Shown one piece after another: positions 1 to 8,900 of a stretch of 64,000 bases of DNA; the stretch's first letter is position 1; the number at the start of each line of letters is the position of its first letter. Both the position numbers and the translations under genes were made by a program. Origin of the DNA: Phytophthora hibernalis (taxonomy: Eukaryota; Oomycota; Peronosporomycetes; Peronosporales; Peronosporaceae); the NCBI GenBank assembly GCA_012656075.1, contig JAAKBF010000014.1, positions 620,001-684,000 on the forward strand. The letters are read 5' to 3'. The notes under the pieces are model-generated. The model had not been told where the DNA came from, did not search any database, and saw only the letters and a list, made by a program, of their open reading frames with translations.

Positions 1-1314
1 AAGTCACAGAGGTACTGCACAGAGCAAAACGATAAATACAATTGATGAGAGCCACCAAGCAACAAACACCAAAAGTTGCGGATTCTTACCGAGACCAGAG
101 ACCGTTGCTTGTCCGTGTTGCACCCGGCATTCAGGTAGCGATGCATGAAGCCATAGCATGTAGTCGATGCCACTCGGTACTCCAGCGCCTTTACAACTTG
201 TGTCTCCATGTCCACCATCTACAGATTCACCCCGCGCGATAAGGAAACAATGATTGTACCGTGTAAAAACGCCAAAAGCGTACCTCCTCAGCTGTGTAGG
301 TCTGGTCAGAGATGTAGACAAATTCCTCCACGTTCGGGGTGCACTTCCTCAAACTTGGCTGCCAGCATCATGCAGGCGCAGCCCAGCAGTTGAAACTGCT
401 TTCTGTTGATCTTGATCTTCTTTAGACAGCGATCCACGAGGTTCACCTGCAAAAAGTAAGCAAAAGCGCTATAAATGAGAGCCTACTCCCCGCGCCTGCA
501 AGAAAAGGTGCTACGTACCGCCTTGTGAAATGTCTGAGAGTCGAGTTCGTACTCCTCGCCGACCTCCACCAGCCAGTCCACCAGGATGGTGCGCATCTTC
601 TCATTGATGTCTACCTGAACGGTGCCAATATAATCAGCCTCCGGGAGGTACTTGGTCTCGTGCTTTCTGTAGTACACGTCAGTCTCGAGGACGAGCTTCG
701 CGTCATGCGAGCTGAAGGAGGGTGAGGGCGCGTCGATATCGCACACCTCCGCAGCGTACGTCGCCTCGTCAAAGCAACTGCTGCTGTGGTCGAATGTGAA
801 CTTGTAGGGCCGCGGAGCATACTCGTCGAACTGCTGAGCAGTTGCAGCTGCAGCCCCCGACCGCCTCTGTCGTCCCCTCCTGCGTCTCTGGTGTCTTCTC
901 TCGCTTGACCTGCACCACTCGAGTCTCCTGCTTCTGCTCCACCTTATTGTCTGCAACTTGCAGCTGCTGCACGTCCTCCGTCTCGGTCCCCCGGGGTTTG
1001 TGGAAGGACAAAACGGTCTGGATCTTCCCGTGCGGCGGCTGCTTCTCCTCCAGCTTCCGCTTCTTCGTGCGCGTGTCCGTCTTCTTGCTCACAGCCGCGC
1101 GCTTCTTGGCTTTGCTGGCAGCTGTGGACGCCATGACGCTCGAGGCTGAACTCTTGAGTCGCGTCGAGGCCCGCGGCTTAGTCACGACAGCCGCCTTCTT
1201 GGAGGCCTCACGCCGCGTCAGCTTCTTGCTGCTGTTGGTGATGTCCTGCAGCGTCCCGCGCTTGCGCTTGCGCGTGGCGTCGCCCGCTGCGCTGCTGCTG
1301 CGTGTCCTCTCCAT
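1..1314 (-). CDS. A-type mitotic cyclin, 5' part of gene (C-terminus beyond the window)
   Basis: Regulatory subunit of a cyclin-dependent kinase (S/G2-M). Four exons can be placed on the minus strand: 1314-519, 446-284, 218-90 and 14-1, separated by introns of 72, 65 and 75 nt that all begin GTA and end AG. Residues about 1-180 are basic, Lys/Arg/Ser-rich and probably disordered. The cyclin box follows, with the A-type signature MRTILVDWLVEV, then helices containing LLGCACMMLAAKFEEV and, in exon 3, a segment starting MVDMETQVVKALEYR. The ATG at 1312-1314 is the first in the frame. Two single-base frame breaks interrupt it, both curable by removing one base from a homopolymer (CCCCC at 854-858; GGGG at 336-339). 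After that correction exons 1 and 2 have lengths divisible by three and all splice phases agree, so I suspect sequence errors rather than a pseudogene. Family assignment is strong; A rather than B type rests on the box signature. Confidence 0.88.
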
Positions 1315-1994
1315 GGCTCGACAGATCTCCCTCTAAAAGGAAAAGGCTTTATGCGCGCGGAGGCTTTCGACAGTGATTTACTTCACTACTTCACAAGTGG
1401 TTTGAATTTTGAACTTGCGCTTACAAAAAATAAGTACAAGACCAGGCGGGTTGAAGTAGCGCAAAAGTAACGAAAAACTTCTGTTTGTAAACGACACATC
1501 AATTCGCGCTCGAAGGTGCCAGCGCACCGCTGCCATATCATCCAGGCTTCTGGATGGAATACAAGCTGACCGATACCCTTATTAATAAGCTCAGCGTTGT
1601 TCAGTTCAAGGCGAACGCGAAGTACTACCCTCCGTTCAAAATCTTGTGCGCAAATGATCGGTTGGGTTGCGAGACGATTGCTCGAAATCGGAGGCGTGCG
1701 CAAAGCGAGAAAGTGAGGGAAAAGATTGTTTGGTGATCGCCATGATGTATCCTGAGTACGATAAAGCCTACTTCCAGGCTGTTGTCTCCAATCTTGGTAT
1801 CGCCGCCTACTTTTGCTTCATCGGGTACGATGGCGTTGACGCATATGAGACTGCGGCGAACAAAATGATACTTATCCACCGTTTAGAGTTATCGAGATAA
1901 TCGACTTTAAAGTTGACCGCCTGTTTTTCGTACCTAGCGAAATTTAAAATTGTTGTCTTTTATCCCTTTCAAAGCGTAAAACTACTTACTTTTA
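1315..1994. other. Intergenic, no recognised gene
   Basis: Upstream region of the cyclin gene. Short open frames exist on both strands (for example plus 1667-1900, minus 1703-1386) but none resembles a family I know. It ends in the TA dinucleotide (1993-1994) that flanks the pogo element terminus. Confidence 0.6.
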
Positions 1995-3037
1995 CAGACC
2001 CCCTCGCCAATTTAATAGCTGTCTAAGCTAATATTTCATCGAAATTAATACGTTAGACGTCCACCGACTGCGTTCCCTTTTGTTGTATGGACTAAAACTT
2101 AATATCTGCCAAATTTAATATTTAGTAGATTTTGAAGCCTGATTTGATACTTCAGGTCGTGCTGAAGAATAACCTGATCGAAGTCTGCTTGCGAGCTGTG
2201 TCTCGTTCTTCCTGAAGCTCGTCTCGAAGTCTCCCTTGAAGCCGGCACAGGCCAGGCAAAACGTTTACCCCAACGTCTGGATGCTCAGACAGCAAGAATA
2301 TCACTGACCGAACAGCATCGGCCTTTGCCGACAGAGGCATCGGTTGCAGCTGGTAACTCGAGTCGTCCGGCCCCGCTTCTTCGCCGTCTTCACACTCACC
2401 GACTTCTTCTGCATCTTGGTGCGCCGACGCCAACAAGGATTCGTTGATCACGTCGCTGAGCAAATCATCGGCGGACACGCCTCCATCTCATTTTCATCTT
2501 CTGCTGCTTGGCAAATGAAGTCTTCACTGTCCATCGGATCACGCACTCTCAGAGCTGCCACGCGCTGCTCCAGAATCTTGACCAGCTCTTCTTCCTCACG
2601 CATCGAACGCCGCGATGTTGTACGGCCAGGAACGAGGCCCGTGTGACGGAAGCAGTTGAGCATACACTCGGCGGGGACTTCGCGCCAGCACGCCTTAATC
2701 CAACGCATTGCTGTCAGCTGGTCAATCTTGTAAATATCCTTTTGCGCGCCCTCCTCCTCCACATCCAACGCGTGTTCCAGCTGACGGCGGCGATAACGGC
2801 GCTTGAAAGCAGCAATAATTCCTGCGTCTAGGGGCTGCAATCGAGAGGTCGTGTTAGGAGTTAGGAAGATAACCGTTACGCTCTGAAGCTCCATGTTATG
2901 GACCGTGTGCGCGGATGCGTTGTCGAGAAGAAGAACAATCTTACGGGACAGTCTGCTCATATCGTTGTCCAGTACACGCATCCAATCTTGAAAAAGCACA
3001 CCTGTCATCCAGGATTTTTGTTGCTGCGATAATAAAA
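1995..3037 (-). mobile_element. Pogo/Tigger-type DNA transposon, 3' part (separated by inversion from 7212-8122)
   Basis: The terminus at 1995 starts CAGACCCCCTCGC directly after TA, as expected for Tc1/mariner-pogo elements with a TA target duplication. The matching terminus CAGATCCCCCTCGC is at 7212, again after TA, but in the same orientation on the plus strand instead of inverted. The element body here stops at 3037 in mid-gene; its missing 5' part is 7212-8122 on the other strand. Rejoined, the element would be about 1.95 kb. Confidence 0.85.
2152..3037 (-). pseudogene. Pogo-type transposase, C-terminal half (DDE catalytic region)
   Basis: DDE/D transposase of the pogo (CENP-B-related) group, cutting and re-inserting its element at TA. 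Reading downward from 3037, the protein enters at FYYRSNK and contains KSWMTGVLFQDWM, the second catalytic Asp in LLLDNASAHT, the family motif PNTTSRLQPLDAG with the third acidic residue, and a Lys/Arg-rich helix after it. A one-base shift lies in an A/T run near 3015-3020, and a second shift near 2470 separates a C-terminal tail ending at 2152. The N-terminal DNA-binding half is at 7381-8122 on the plus strand. The first residues at 3037 follow in frame on the last codon (Gly, 8120-8122) of that half. Inactive as it stands. Confidence 0.85.
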
Positions 3038-3038
3038 C
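3037..3038. other. Left breakpoint of a 5.1 kb inversion
   Basis: Up to 3037 the minus strand is pogo transposase; from 3038 it is the antisense ORF of gypsy-1. Each half is continued, in frame, at 8120-8126 on the opposite strand. Both ends share a GG/CC dinucleotide, and only one base (8123) is left over. Confidence 0.85.
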
Positions 3039-4023
3039 CGTGTCTCGTGAAGGACGACGGGACACTCGTCGTAGTGCTGCACCGAATCTGTCGAAGGTAC
3101 TCGCGGTACTCCCGTACGGGCCAGTATCGCAGCGCGAGCAGCCGCTCCTTGTTTCGAGGTGCCGCTGACTCGTGATCGCGCTTCGAAGTTTGCCGCTGCG
3201 CAGCAGCCTCCTCATTGCAGGCACGCTGTCGAGCTGAAGCAGCTCTTCGGGTACGTCATCACTGTCGCCGACGTTGGTGATGACTTGGGTTTCCCGCTTG
3301 GCGGCTTCAGCAGCAGCACTGCGAGGTGTTGCAGGACTCCCCGGATGGAGACGCCGCTGCTGCTATGTGAGCTTGGGTGAAGTGCTTGGGTCGTTGACCT
3401 CGCCCGACTCCAGATCCGACTCGCTACCTCGTCCGAGGCATCCTCCTCCGAACGGTGCTTCGCATCACTTGTTGCGCCCGGCTCGGGTTTGCGATCGGTG
3501 GCTGAGGCAGCGTCCTTGGGTGCGTCGCTGGTCTGCTTCGCAGTCGCCGAGTGGGACTTATCGCCGCCGGCCTCGGAGGCCTTGTCGCCGTCCCTCGGGA
3601 CTTTGGAAGCGTTACCATCGTCGCCAACAACTCTGTGAGCCTCGTCGCCGCTGTCCGAAGCTTTGTCGTCAGGACCCGGGACTTTGAAGTCGCTGCCGTC
3701 GTTGCCGTCGACACGCTCGCCTCTCCCGCTCTTGGAGCTTCGTTGCTTTGGCGTTCCGGGCTGTCGTCGCCCAGAAATAGGTTCGGGTTGGCCTCGCCGT
3801 CGGACTCCGACTCGTCGTCGTTACCGCCTTCGTATGGAGCGGGCAGGGTGACCTCGGTGCGCTTCCTGCTGGACCGGGGTCTGGTCGCAGCGGGCTTAGC
3901 CCTGTCGTCGGGCTTCTGGGAAGCTTTCTTCGGATGCCGAGGCGGCTTCTTCGATTGGGCTTCGCCGCCTTTCGTCTTGTGGTCGGCGGCGCGGAGCACC
4001 TTGGAGTCGGCGCGCTTTGGCAT
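3038..4023 (-). pseudogene. Gypsy-1 antisense ORF, N-terminal part (continues at 8124 on the plus strand)
   Basis: Unknown protein, encoded opposite to pol in the 3' region of gypsy-1. The likely ATG is at 4021-4023 (MPKRADSKVL), though the frame is open up to 4149. The N-terminal part is rich in Lys, Pro, Ser and acidic residues (for example EGGNDDESESDGE) and looks disordered. Several frame changes follow. One frame further on contains VITNVGDSDDVPEELLQLD and another NKERLLALRYWPVREY. The last segment, HYDECPVVLHETR, ends exactly at 3038 and continues in frame into GLAHQSNEREF at 8124 on the plus strand. No domain recognised; not an enzyme motif I can name. Broken by frameshifts and by the inversion. 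Confidence 0.55.
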
Positions 4024-4163
4024 CGCAAGTGGTGCTGGTCTTGGTTTGGTGCCCGGTGGGCTGCTTGGGTTCTCGGCGGGTGTTCGCTCGGACGCAAATT
4101 GCAGAATGAGGCGTTGCCTGTTCGGTTCGCTGGAATTCCCCTGGGACAAGGTGCTTCCCGTTT

Positions 4164-4176
4164 GGGTGTGGGAGGG
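4164..4176 (+). other. Polypurine tract of gypsy-1
   Basis: GGGTGTGGGAGGG lies immediately before the LTR start TGTAATGGGG at 4177. This is the usual position of the plus-strand primer next to a 3' LTR, and it shows that 4177-4376 is a 3' LTR reading on the plus strand. Confidence 0.65.
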
Positions 4177-4376
4177 TGTAATGGGGCCACTTGACAGGGG
4201 TGACCATTGTTCTCTGTGGTGTGGTCCACACCATTGGTGTCCGCCACACGCGTGGTGTGTGACACGTCAAGGACTTAAGTCGTACAACAGTCGTACTTAA
4301 GTAGTACGCCAGTTGCATTAAAGCAGTACATCTAAATGGGTGGCTCCCATTTGGACAGATCAGATTAGACAGGGCA
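4177..4376 (+). repeat. 3' LTR of gypsy-1 (inverted relative to its partner)
   Basis: About 200 nt, starting TGTAATGGGGCCACTTG and ending GATTAGACAGGGCA. It is nearly identical to the reverse complement of 14478-14680. It is followed by ACAAG (4377-4381), matching TCAAG next to the other LTR except at one base, so CAAG is a likely 4-bp target duplication. The two LTRs of one element should be direct repeats; here they are inverted because of the 3038-8122 inversion. Confidence 0.8.
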
Positions 4377-4381
4377 ACAAG

Positions 4382-4810
4382 CGCAAACGCACACACGTTC
4401 GGATCACGCACGCGCTCGAGCAATCGGAAGACTGGGTAATGGTCACCGGTGTTCAGAAACGCCGTCATAGATCCTGCAAAGTTTGTGCACTCTTGCGAAC
4501 GGACCGCAAGAACAAGTTGTTCGCGACTACATTCTTCTGTGACTGTTCAATTGACGACGCTAAATGTTGGCTGTGTAACAAGCTACGTCGTGAGTACAAA
4601 GGCGTACCGGCGTACCGAAGACGTGTTTTGAGATTTGGCATGACGACTTTGAAGCTGGCGAGGCGATCCCAGCAAGAGAGTTGTGTTGCGGCGCCCAGGT
4701 CAAGAAGTAGGCGAACGAAAAAGCCGCGTCGTGAACTGCAGCTTCACGGCTGTGGCGACGAAAGCGATGACGAGGCAGAAGATGAATATATCGGTACCGA
4801 AGACAATTGA
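4382..4810 (+). pseudogene. PGBD-type piggyBac transposase, C-terminal Cys-rich part
   Basis: Reads RKRTHVRITHALEQ and then a zinc-binding C-terminus of the PGBD type: CKVC, FFCDC and CWLC spaced as in the RING-like cysteine-rich domain that binds element ends, followed by a basic tail and an acidic end (DESDDEAEDE). The stop is TGA at 4808-4810. The upstream part of the same protein is on the minus strand at 14681-15321: its last codons there (LQLK) join in frame to RKRT here once one CAAG copy and the gypsy insert are removed. A longer open frame starting at 4340 reads through LTR sequence and is not the native start. Confidence 0.8.
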
Positions 4811-5164
4811 GAACTGGTTGCGTATCACTTGATTAGTGTCTGGTTTTGTCAGATCGTAATGCATGCTTCGTTGAGTCGATGTACGTTTTGTCCCGTCTTT
4901 TTCAACTGACTGGCTTCACAGGTACTTTTTTATTCTTCTCGATGGGACACAAATCATACAATAGTGGGAAGTTATGACATGCATTGTTCCATGGTGGTAG
5001 ATAGGGTGTATAATGTACGACATAGCTCACGAAACCTCTCGAAAACTTATACACGTTTCCCGCAATCGCAACTCTACCCCATACAATATTTAAGTCACGC
5101 AGATACGTCGTAAGATATGACATCCTTAAGCCGTTCCATGCACCTTTTTCCGGGAGCCAAGGGA
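4382..5164 (+). mobile_element. piggyBac element, one end (partner end 14681-15321)
   Basis: Contains the transposase C-terminus and 3' flank and ends CCGGGAGCCAAGGGA directly before TTAA (5165-5168). The partner end at 15321 is CCGGGGTCAAGGGG before TTAA (15322-15325). TTAA is the piggyBac target duplication. In an intact element these ends would be inverted; here both read the same way on the plus strand, again explained by the 3038-8122 inversion. Joined, the element is only about 1.4 kb because the catalytic middle is deleted. Confidence 0.75.
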
Positions 5165-5168
5165 TTAA

Positions 5169-5747
5169 CTTCCCTATAAATGCGTCTTTTGTTTGGAACT
5201 GAATTCCTGTGACCGGATTCCTGACAGGAAAACTTGTTGTCTGTCTGCCGGCCTGACCTGAACAACAGGTATTCCAAGTTGGAATTTCCAACCCGGGCAA
5301 CAGCTTTTCAAGGTATTATACCAGGTGATTCATCATTTCCGCAACAGATTTTATTTGTGTTCGGCGATAATGCATATTATCTCAAACGCATTCTGAGAGC
5401 ATAGTGTGTTTACAACTTCATTCTTTTCAGTGTATGTGTGTTCGCTCGCTAAAATTATACTGAGGACGAGGGGTCGCATTCATCGAAGTAACTGGCACCC
5501 AAAGGGCGCAGTGACTGACACCGAAGGGGATGGAGGCGACCCTTCGCGACACGGAGCGACCCTTCAGGACATGGCGCGACCCCCAGCACATAATAAAAGT
5601 ATGGGTTCTTCAGAATACCGAAAAGGCTAATCTGAGAAAACGCATATTATGTGGAGATAATACGTATCTGTCAACATGTTCGTTGGACATAATATGTATT
5701 ATGTGGCAGATAATACGTATTATCTTGGCCAATAATGTTTTTCCCTC
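5169..5747. repeat. Non-coding stretch with AT-rich palindromes
   Basis: No gene recognised. It contains GATAATGCATATTATC (5366-5381) and the perfect 16-bp palindrome GATAATACGTATTATC (5709-5724), with further CATAATATGTATTATG and GATAATACGTATC copies between 5640 and 5705. The spacing suggests terminal repeats of a small inverted-repeat element of about 360 bp, but I could not fix target duplications. Confidence 0.4.
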
Positions 5748-5823
5748 GCGAAACAAAGACGCCCTTAAAAGAGCGAAACAAAGACGCCCTAAAAGAGAGC
5801 GAAACAAAGACGCCCTTAAAGGC
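5748..5823 (+). repeat. Tandem repeat, three copies of about 25 bp
   Basis: Three copies of GCGAAACAAAGACGCCCTTA plus a short A-rich tail, followed by an inverted partial copy (GCCGTCTTTTGTTTTAGGG) that abuts the MITE at 5838. Confidence 0.75.
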
Positions 5824-5837
5824 CGTCTTTTGTTTTA

Positions 5838-6110
5838 GGGTGCGTTCGGTAGCACGCAAGTTGGAATATTTTGCTTCGTTTATACACACAATGACGGTTT
5901 GCGATATCAAGCCAAATCGAGTCTCGTTCGGTCGACCATAATTGTGTTCAAGTATCCTTCTAGATTTGCAATGTTGGGGACAAGTCTTTGGAGGTCTTAT
6001 CTTATTAGGGTTGCGGTGAAAACAGAATACGAGACTAAATCGAATTTGGCAATAAAATGCTATGCTTCGCGAAATCGTGCATTTTAAATTGCTTTCCACC
6101 GAACGCACCC
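5838..6110. mobile_element. PIF/Harbinger-type MITE
   Basis: 273 bp with terminal inverted repeats GGGTGCGTTCGGT at both ends and TTA duplications on both sides (5835-5837, 6111-6113). The 3-bp TTA duplication and GGG-starting ends are typical of PIF/Harbinger. No coding capacity. A Harbinger transposase remnant lies at 49594-50440, but kinship is not shown. Confidence 0.85.
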
Positions 6111-6237
6111 TTATTGGTTAAGATTTCAAACCCTCAAAAGAAAGTCTCTAAAAAATGCTGCAGAAATTTCTGCTGATCTGCCGTGCTAACTGCCATGACT
6201 GAATTGCTGTTGTTGGTTGTGTTGCCACCAAGAGGTT

Positions 6238-6807
6238 TCACCTGGTATTTTTGCGACAGTTTGCGCGCTCCATTACGAGGAACGTCTCTGTCAAGTTTGT
6301 GAGATTTGTAGCAGCCTGCTTCAAAGGAACCAAACTGTTCCTGCTTTTCGCACTGTTCGCCATACTCGTATTAGAGGCAGAAGAGGAGGCTTCATCTTTC
6401 AAACGGAACAGCTTGGACACCAGCATCAAACACATGATGAGAATCGTGCAGATGATCAACGCACACGCGAGAAGCACGTAGTACGTCGACGCCCGCCTGT
6501 CCATGAGATACGACATGGGCATTATCATGAGGCAGCTCACGAGAATTACCACGACCGAACCGAAAATTCACGGAGACTCCAGGAATTCCACAGACACGTT
6601 GCGAATGAGGAAAGACAAATACAATCCCAAAATGAGCAGGATGGCTTTCCAGAAGATGAGCAACGTCATGAAGATGAAGCTCGAGGAACTGCAACTGATG
6701 TGGTCGACCGTGCCGCGGAATTCGGTGGCGTCTTTCGTAGTGATGGTCGGATCTGGGAAATCGGCACCAAACCACACGATGAAAATGATGATGTCTCCTA
6801 TATATTA
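6238..6807 (-). pseudogene. Class C GPCR (GABA-B/mGluR-like) 7TM domain, C-terminal fragment
   Basis: The minus strand encodes the last transmembrane helices of a class C G-protein-coupled receptor. In order: an extracellular loop (FGADFPDPTITTKDATEF), the helix FIFMTLLIFWKAILLILGLY, the conserved cytoplasmic segment LSFLIRNVSVEFLESP, two more helices (VVVILVSCLMIMPMSYLMD and YYVLLACALIICTILIMCLM) and a Ser/Asn-rich tail ending in a stop at 6238. One TGA replaces the expected Trp after ESP (about 6567), so the frame is interrupted by a single stop. Upstream, a possible 3' splice site (TATATAG) precedes the segment at 6808, but no earlier helices are found. Oomycetes have expanded class C receptors; the ligand cannot be inferred. 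A remnant, or a gene with a missing 5' end. Confidence 0.75.
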
Positions 6808-6829
6808 GGTGGTACTGGACTCTTGTAAA

Positions 6830-7211
6830 CGCTGCACGGAGATGCACGGCCTCCCAGGAACAAGCACTCTTGGTACAGCTCATGGATTGATTCGCGTACG
6901 AAGGCAAGCGAGGGATAAGAGAAATGAAAAGCGGGGAAGACATCAAATCACCCACCATGCGCGGCCTTTGAAGATCCTTCAATGGGTATCAGGATAATAG
7001 TACTAATAGCACTACTAACGCTCTTTTTAGACTACTAATTTGATTAGCTCTACTAACGGCTTCACTTGACTTCGTTATCATTATCATTATCATTAGTAGT
7101 AGTAGTGCTATAAGCACTACTAACACTACTAATGAGCTTACTACTACCGAACCCTGGTCGCAATATCTTTTCAATTTTTGTGAAAAGTGTATTATCAGAA
7201 AGCTCTTGTTA
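6830..7211. repeat. Low-complexity ACTA/ATTATC stretch
   Basis: No gene. From about 6995 to 7150 there are repeated CACTACTAA/TTAGTAGTG units on both strands, giving imperfect hairpins, and a short (ATTATC) run near 7075-7095. It ends in TA (7210-7211) before the pogo terminus. Confidence 0.6.
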
Positions 7212-8122
7212 CAGATCCCCCTCGCAAATTTAATACCATTCGTGGAAGCTGATCGTATTAAGTACAACAGCGTACTAACTATCAGAGCGGCGTGTTGTCA
7301 TCCAACCAAACCTACCTGGCATAGACCTATAGCAACGCGGTGTTGCCAACGCCTGTCATTTCCCAACGATACAAACAGATGGGAAAGCGTCCCAAGCAAC
7401 TCGGGAACCTGACGTTTGCGCAGAAGAAGAGAATCTGCGAATGGCACGACGAAGACTTCACTCTCACTCAGAAGCAGCTTGCTGCGAAAGCCCAGCGCGA
7501 GCTCTGCCTGCTCAACGCACCGACGCAGGGGACGATTTCCAATATCTTGAAGGCACGTGAGCGGTTTATCCGTGCTAAAACTACCGATTTGGAGTGCAAG
7601 CGAAAGCGGGTTGTTACATTCGCTGCTGTTGACGAAGCGTTGGCCAATTGGGTGTTGCATTGTCAGTCCAGGCGCGTCAGCCTTAACGGAGATATGATCA
7701 AGGCCAAGGCAAAGCGATTAGCAGAGCTGTCCGACGTCCCGCCTGACCAAATCTTAGAGTTTTCAGACGGTTGGCTACACTAATTCCAAAAGCGTCATGG
7801 GTTTAAACATTTCCGCAGATACGGTGAGAGCGGGTCTGTCAAGGACGAGGACATTCCCGCACAGCGGAAGCTCTTCGTGAGCGCCTCAAAGGTGTCCCAT
7901 TGGCGGACATTTACAACATGGATGAAACGGGTCTATTCTACTGCATGGCGCCGGATAAAACCTTTGCGAGGCGCCAGATAGAAGGCTCCAAGAAGGCAAA
8001 AACGCGTCTTACCGTGGCGCTTACCTGCAACGCTGACGGCTCTGACAAGCGTGAGCGTTTCATCATTGGTCACGCCGCGAAAACCGCGGTGCTTCAACAA
8101 AAAGACAGGAGAGCAGCTTGGC
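7212..8122 (+). mobile_element. Pogo/Tigger-type transposon, 5' part
   Basis: Starts CAGATCCCCCTCGC after TA and runs to the inversion breakpoint at 8122. It is the missing 5' part of the element at 1995-3037, on the opposite strand. Confidence 0.85.
7381..8122 (+). pseudogene. Pogo-type transposase, N-terminal half
   Basis: ATG at 7381 (MGKRPKQLGN). An N-terminal CENP-B/psq-like helix-turn-helix (LTFAQKKRICEWHDEDFTL to TISNILKARERF) is followed by a second Tc5/CENP-B DNA-binding domain (VDEALANWVLHCQS with NGDMIKAKAKRLA). The first catalytic Asp lies in IYNMDETGLFY, then SKKAKTRLTVALTCNADG and FIIGHAAKPRCF. A TAA replaces a Gln codon near 7780, there is a frame change between about 7840 and 7900 and another near 8085. 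The reading ends NKKTGEQLG at 8122, where sequence unrelated to transposase begins. The continuation is on the minus strand from 3037. Confidence 0.88.
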
Positions 8123-8124
8123 GG
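8122..8124. other. Right breakpoint of the 5.1 kb inversion
   Basis: Left of it: pogo transposase on plus. Right of it: antisense ORF of gypsy-1 on plus and the gypsy-1 3' region on minus. Base 8123 is the only base not used by either restored reading. Confidence 0.85.
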
Positions 8125-8371
8125 GCCTCGCCCACCAGTCCAACGAACGCGAGTTCACAGGCTGGCTGCATCACTTGGGGTAGAGTTCACGGACTCGCCC
8201 TATCGCATCGACTGGCTGGCCCAACGGCGCCTTCGCTTCCGGATGGCGAAGTCCATCGTGGACGACCAGTGGTGCAACCGATATCTTGAGCGCTCGAAGC
8301 CCACCCCGAGCGTTATCCTCGAGGAGGTTGTGCAAAAGATCCAGAAGTCGTGGCAGTCTCAGCCGGTAGAA
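8124..8371 (+). pseudogene. Gypsy-1 antisense ORF, C-terminal part
   Basis: Continues in frame from HYDECPVVLHETR on the minus strand at 3038. It reads GLAHQSNEREFTGWLHHLG, then after a stop/frame change VEFTDSPYRIDWLAQRRLRF and RMAKSIVDDQWCNRYLERSK, ending near IQKSWQSQ. The composition (aromatic, charged, few low-complexity runs) looks like a folded domain, but I do not recognise it. It lies opposite to and tail-to-tail with gypsy-1 pol, whose chromodomain stop is at 8372-8374. The open frame extends to 8692, but that part overlaps the chromodomain in antisense and is probably not coding. Confidence 0.5.
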
Positions 8372-8620
8372 CTATTCAGTGCTCTTGGCGCGGTTAGCGT
8401 CGACCGGCTCCGAGGAGCGGTCATAAGCGGACACGATGTCGGCACAGTCCTCCGAGAGACGACTACCAGCCTCCCACGTGCTTTGATCTTCCGGATAGCC
8501 GCGCCACTTCACCAAGTATTGGTAGTGACCGCTACACCCGCGGCGCCTCAATATTCTCTCGACATGGAAGTAGAGAGCGCCCTCATTACCAATCAGTGGG
8601 GGCGGGGACGCAACGGACGA
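8372..8620 (-). pseudogene. Gypsy-1 pol C-terminus, chromodomain
   Basis: Short minus-strand reading without its own start, so easily missed. From about 8572 it reads YFHVERILRRRG, then HYQYLVKWRGYPEDQSTWE and AGSRLSEDCADIV, ending KSTE and a stop at 8372-8374. This is a canonical chromodomain with the two aromatic/Trp positions preserved. Such domains at the C-terminus of integrase steer insertion to heterochromatin. Confidence 0.85.
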
Positions 8621-8900
8621 GCCGACGGATCGGGACGCTCCGCGTCAGGCGTCGGACTCGCGCGCTTTAGCGCCTGTTGGCCATTCCGATGACACGAAGC
8701 TCGTGACTGCCGTGTTTCACGGACGGCAAAGCCTCCCACTTATTCTACACCTCCCGATACCACTACTCTCGATGTTGTTTCACTTATATCATGATGTAAC
8801 ACCAGCGGATCTTGGAGTCGCAGCGGACTGACGTAGTGGCCCTGCGAGGGTCTCTGCACTCCGTCGAGTCGACTGTGAACCACTTGGCTCCAAGCGTGGA

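Noticed and set aside
842..1336. 164-codon open frame on the plus strand
   Set aside because: Antisense to exon 1 of the cyclin gene; its Ser/Leu/Phe-rich composition is what the reverse of Lys/Arg/Glu codons gives.
1386..1900. Possible gene between cyclin and the pogo element
   Set aside because: Frames on both strands are short and none resembles a known protein or continues through splice sites.
3551..4300. 249-codon open frame on the plus strand
   Set aside because: Runs through the polypurine tract and into the LTR. The minus-strand frames continue across the inversion junction, so the minus strand is the better coding choice.
4340..4381. Start of the piggyBac C-terminal ORF at 4340
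   Set aside because: These codons are LTR sequence; the transposase part begins after the target duplication at about 4382.
8375..8692. Antisense ORF of gypsy-1 extending to 8692
   Set aside because: This part is antisense to the well-conserved chromodomain and shows no conserved features of its own.
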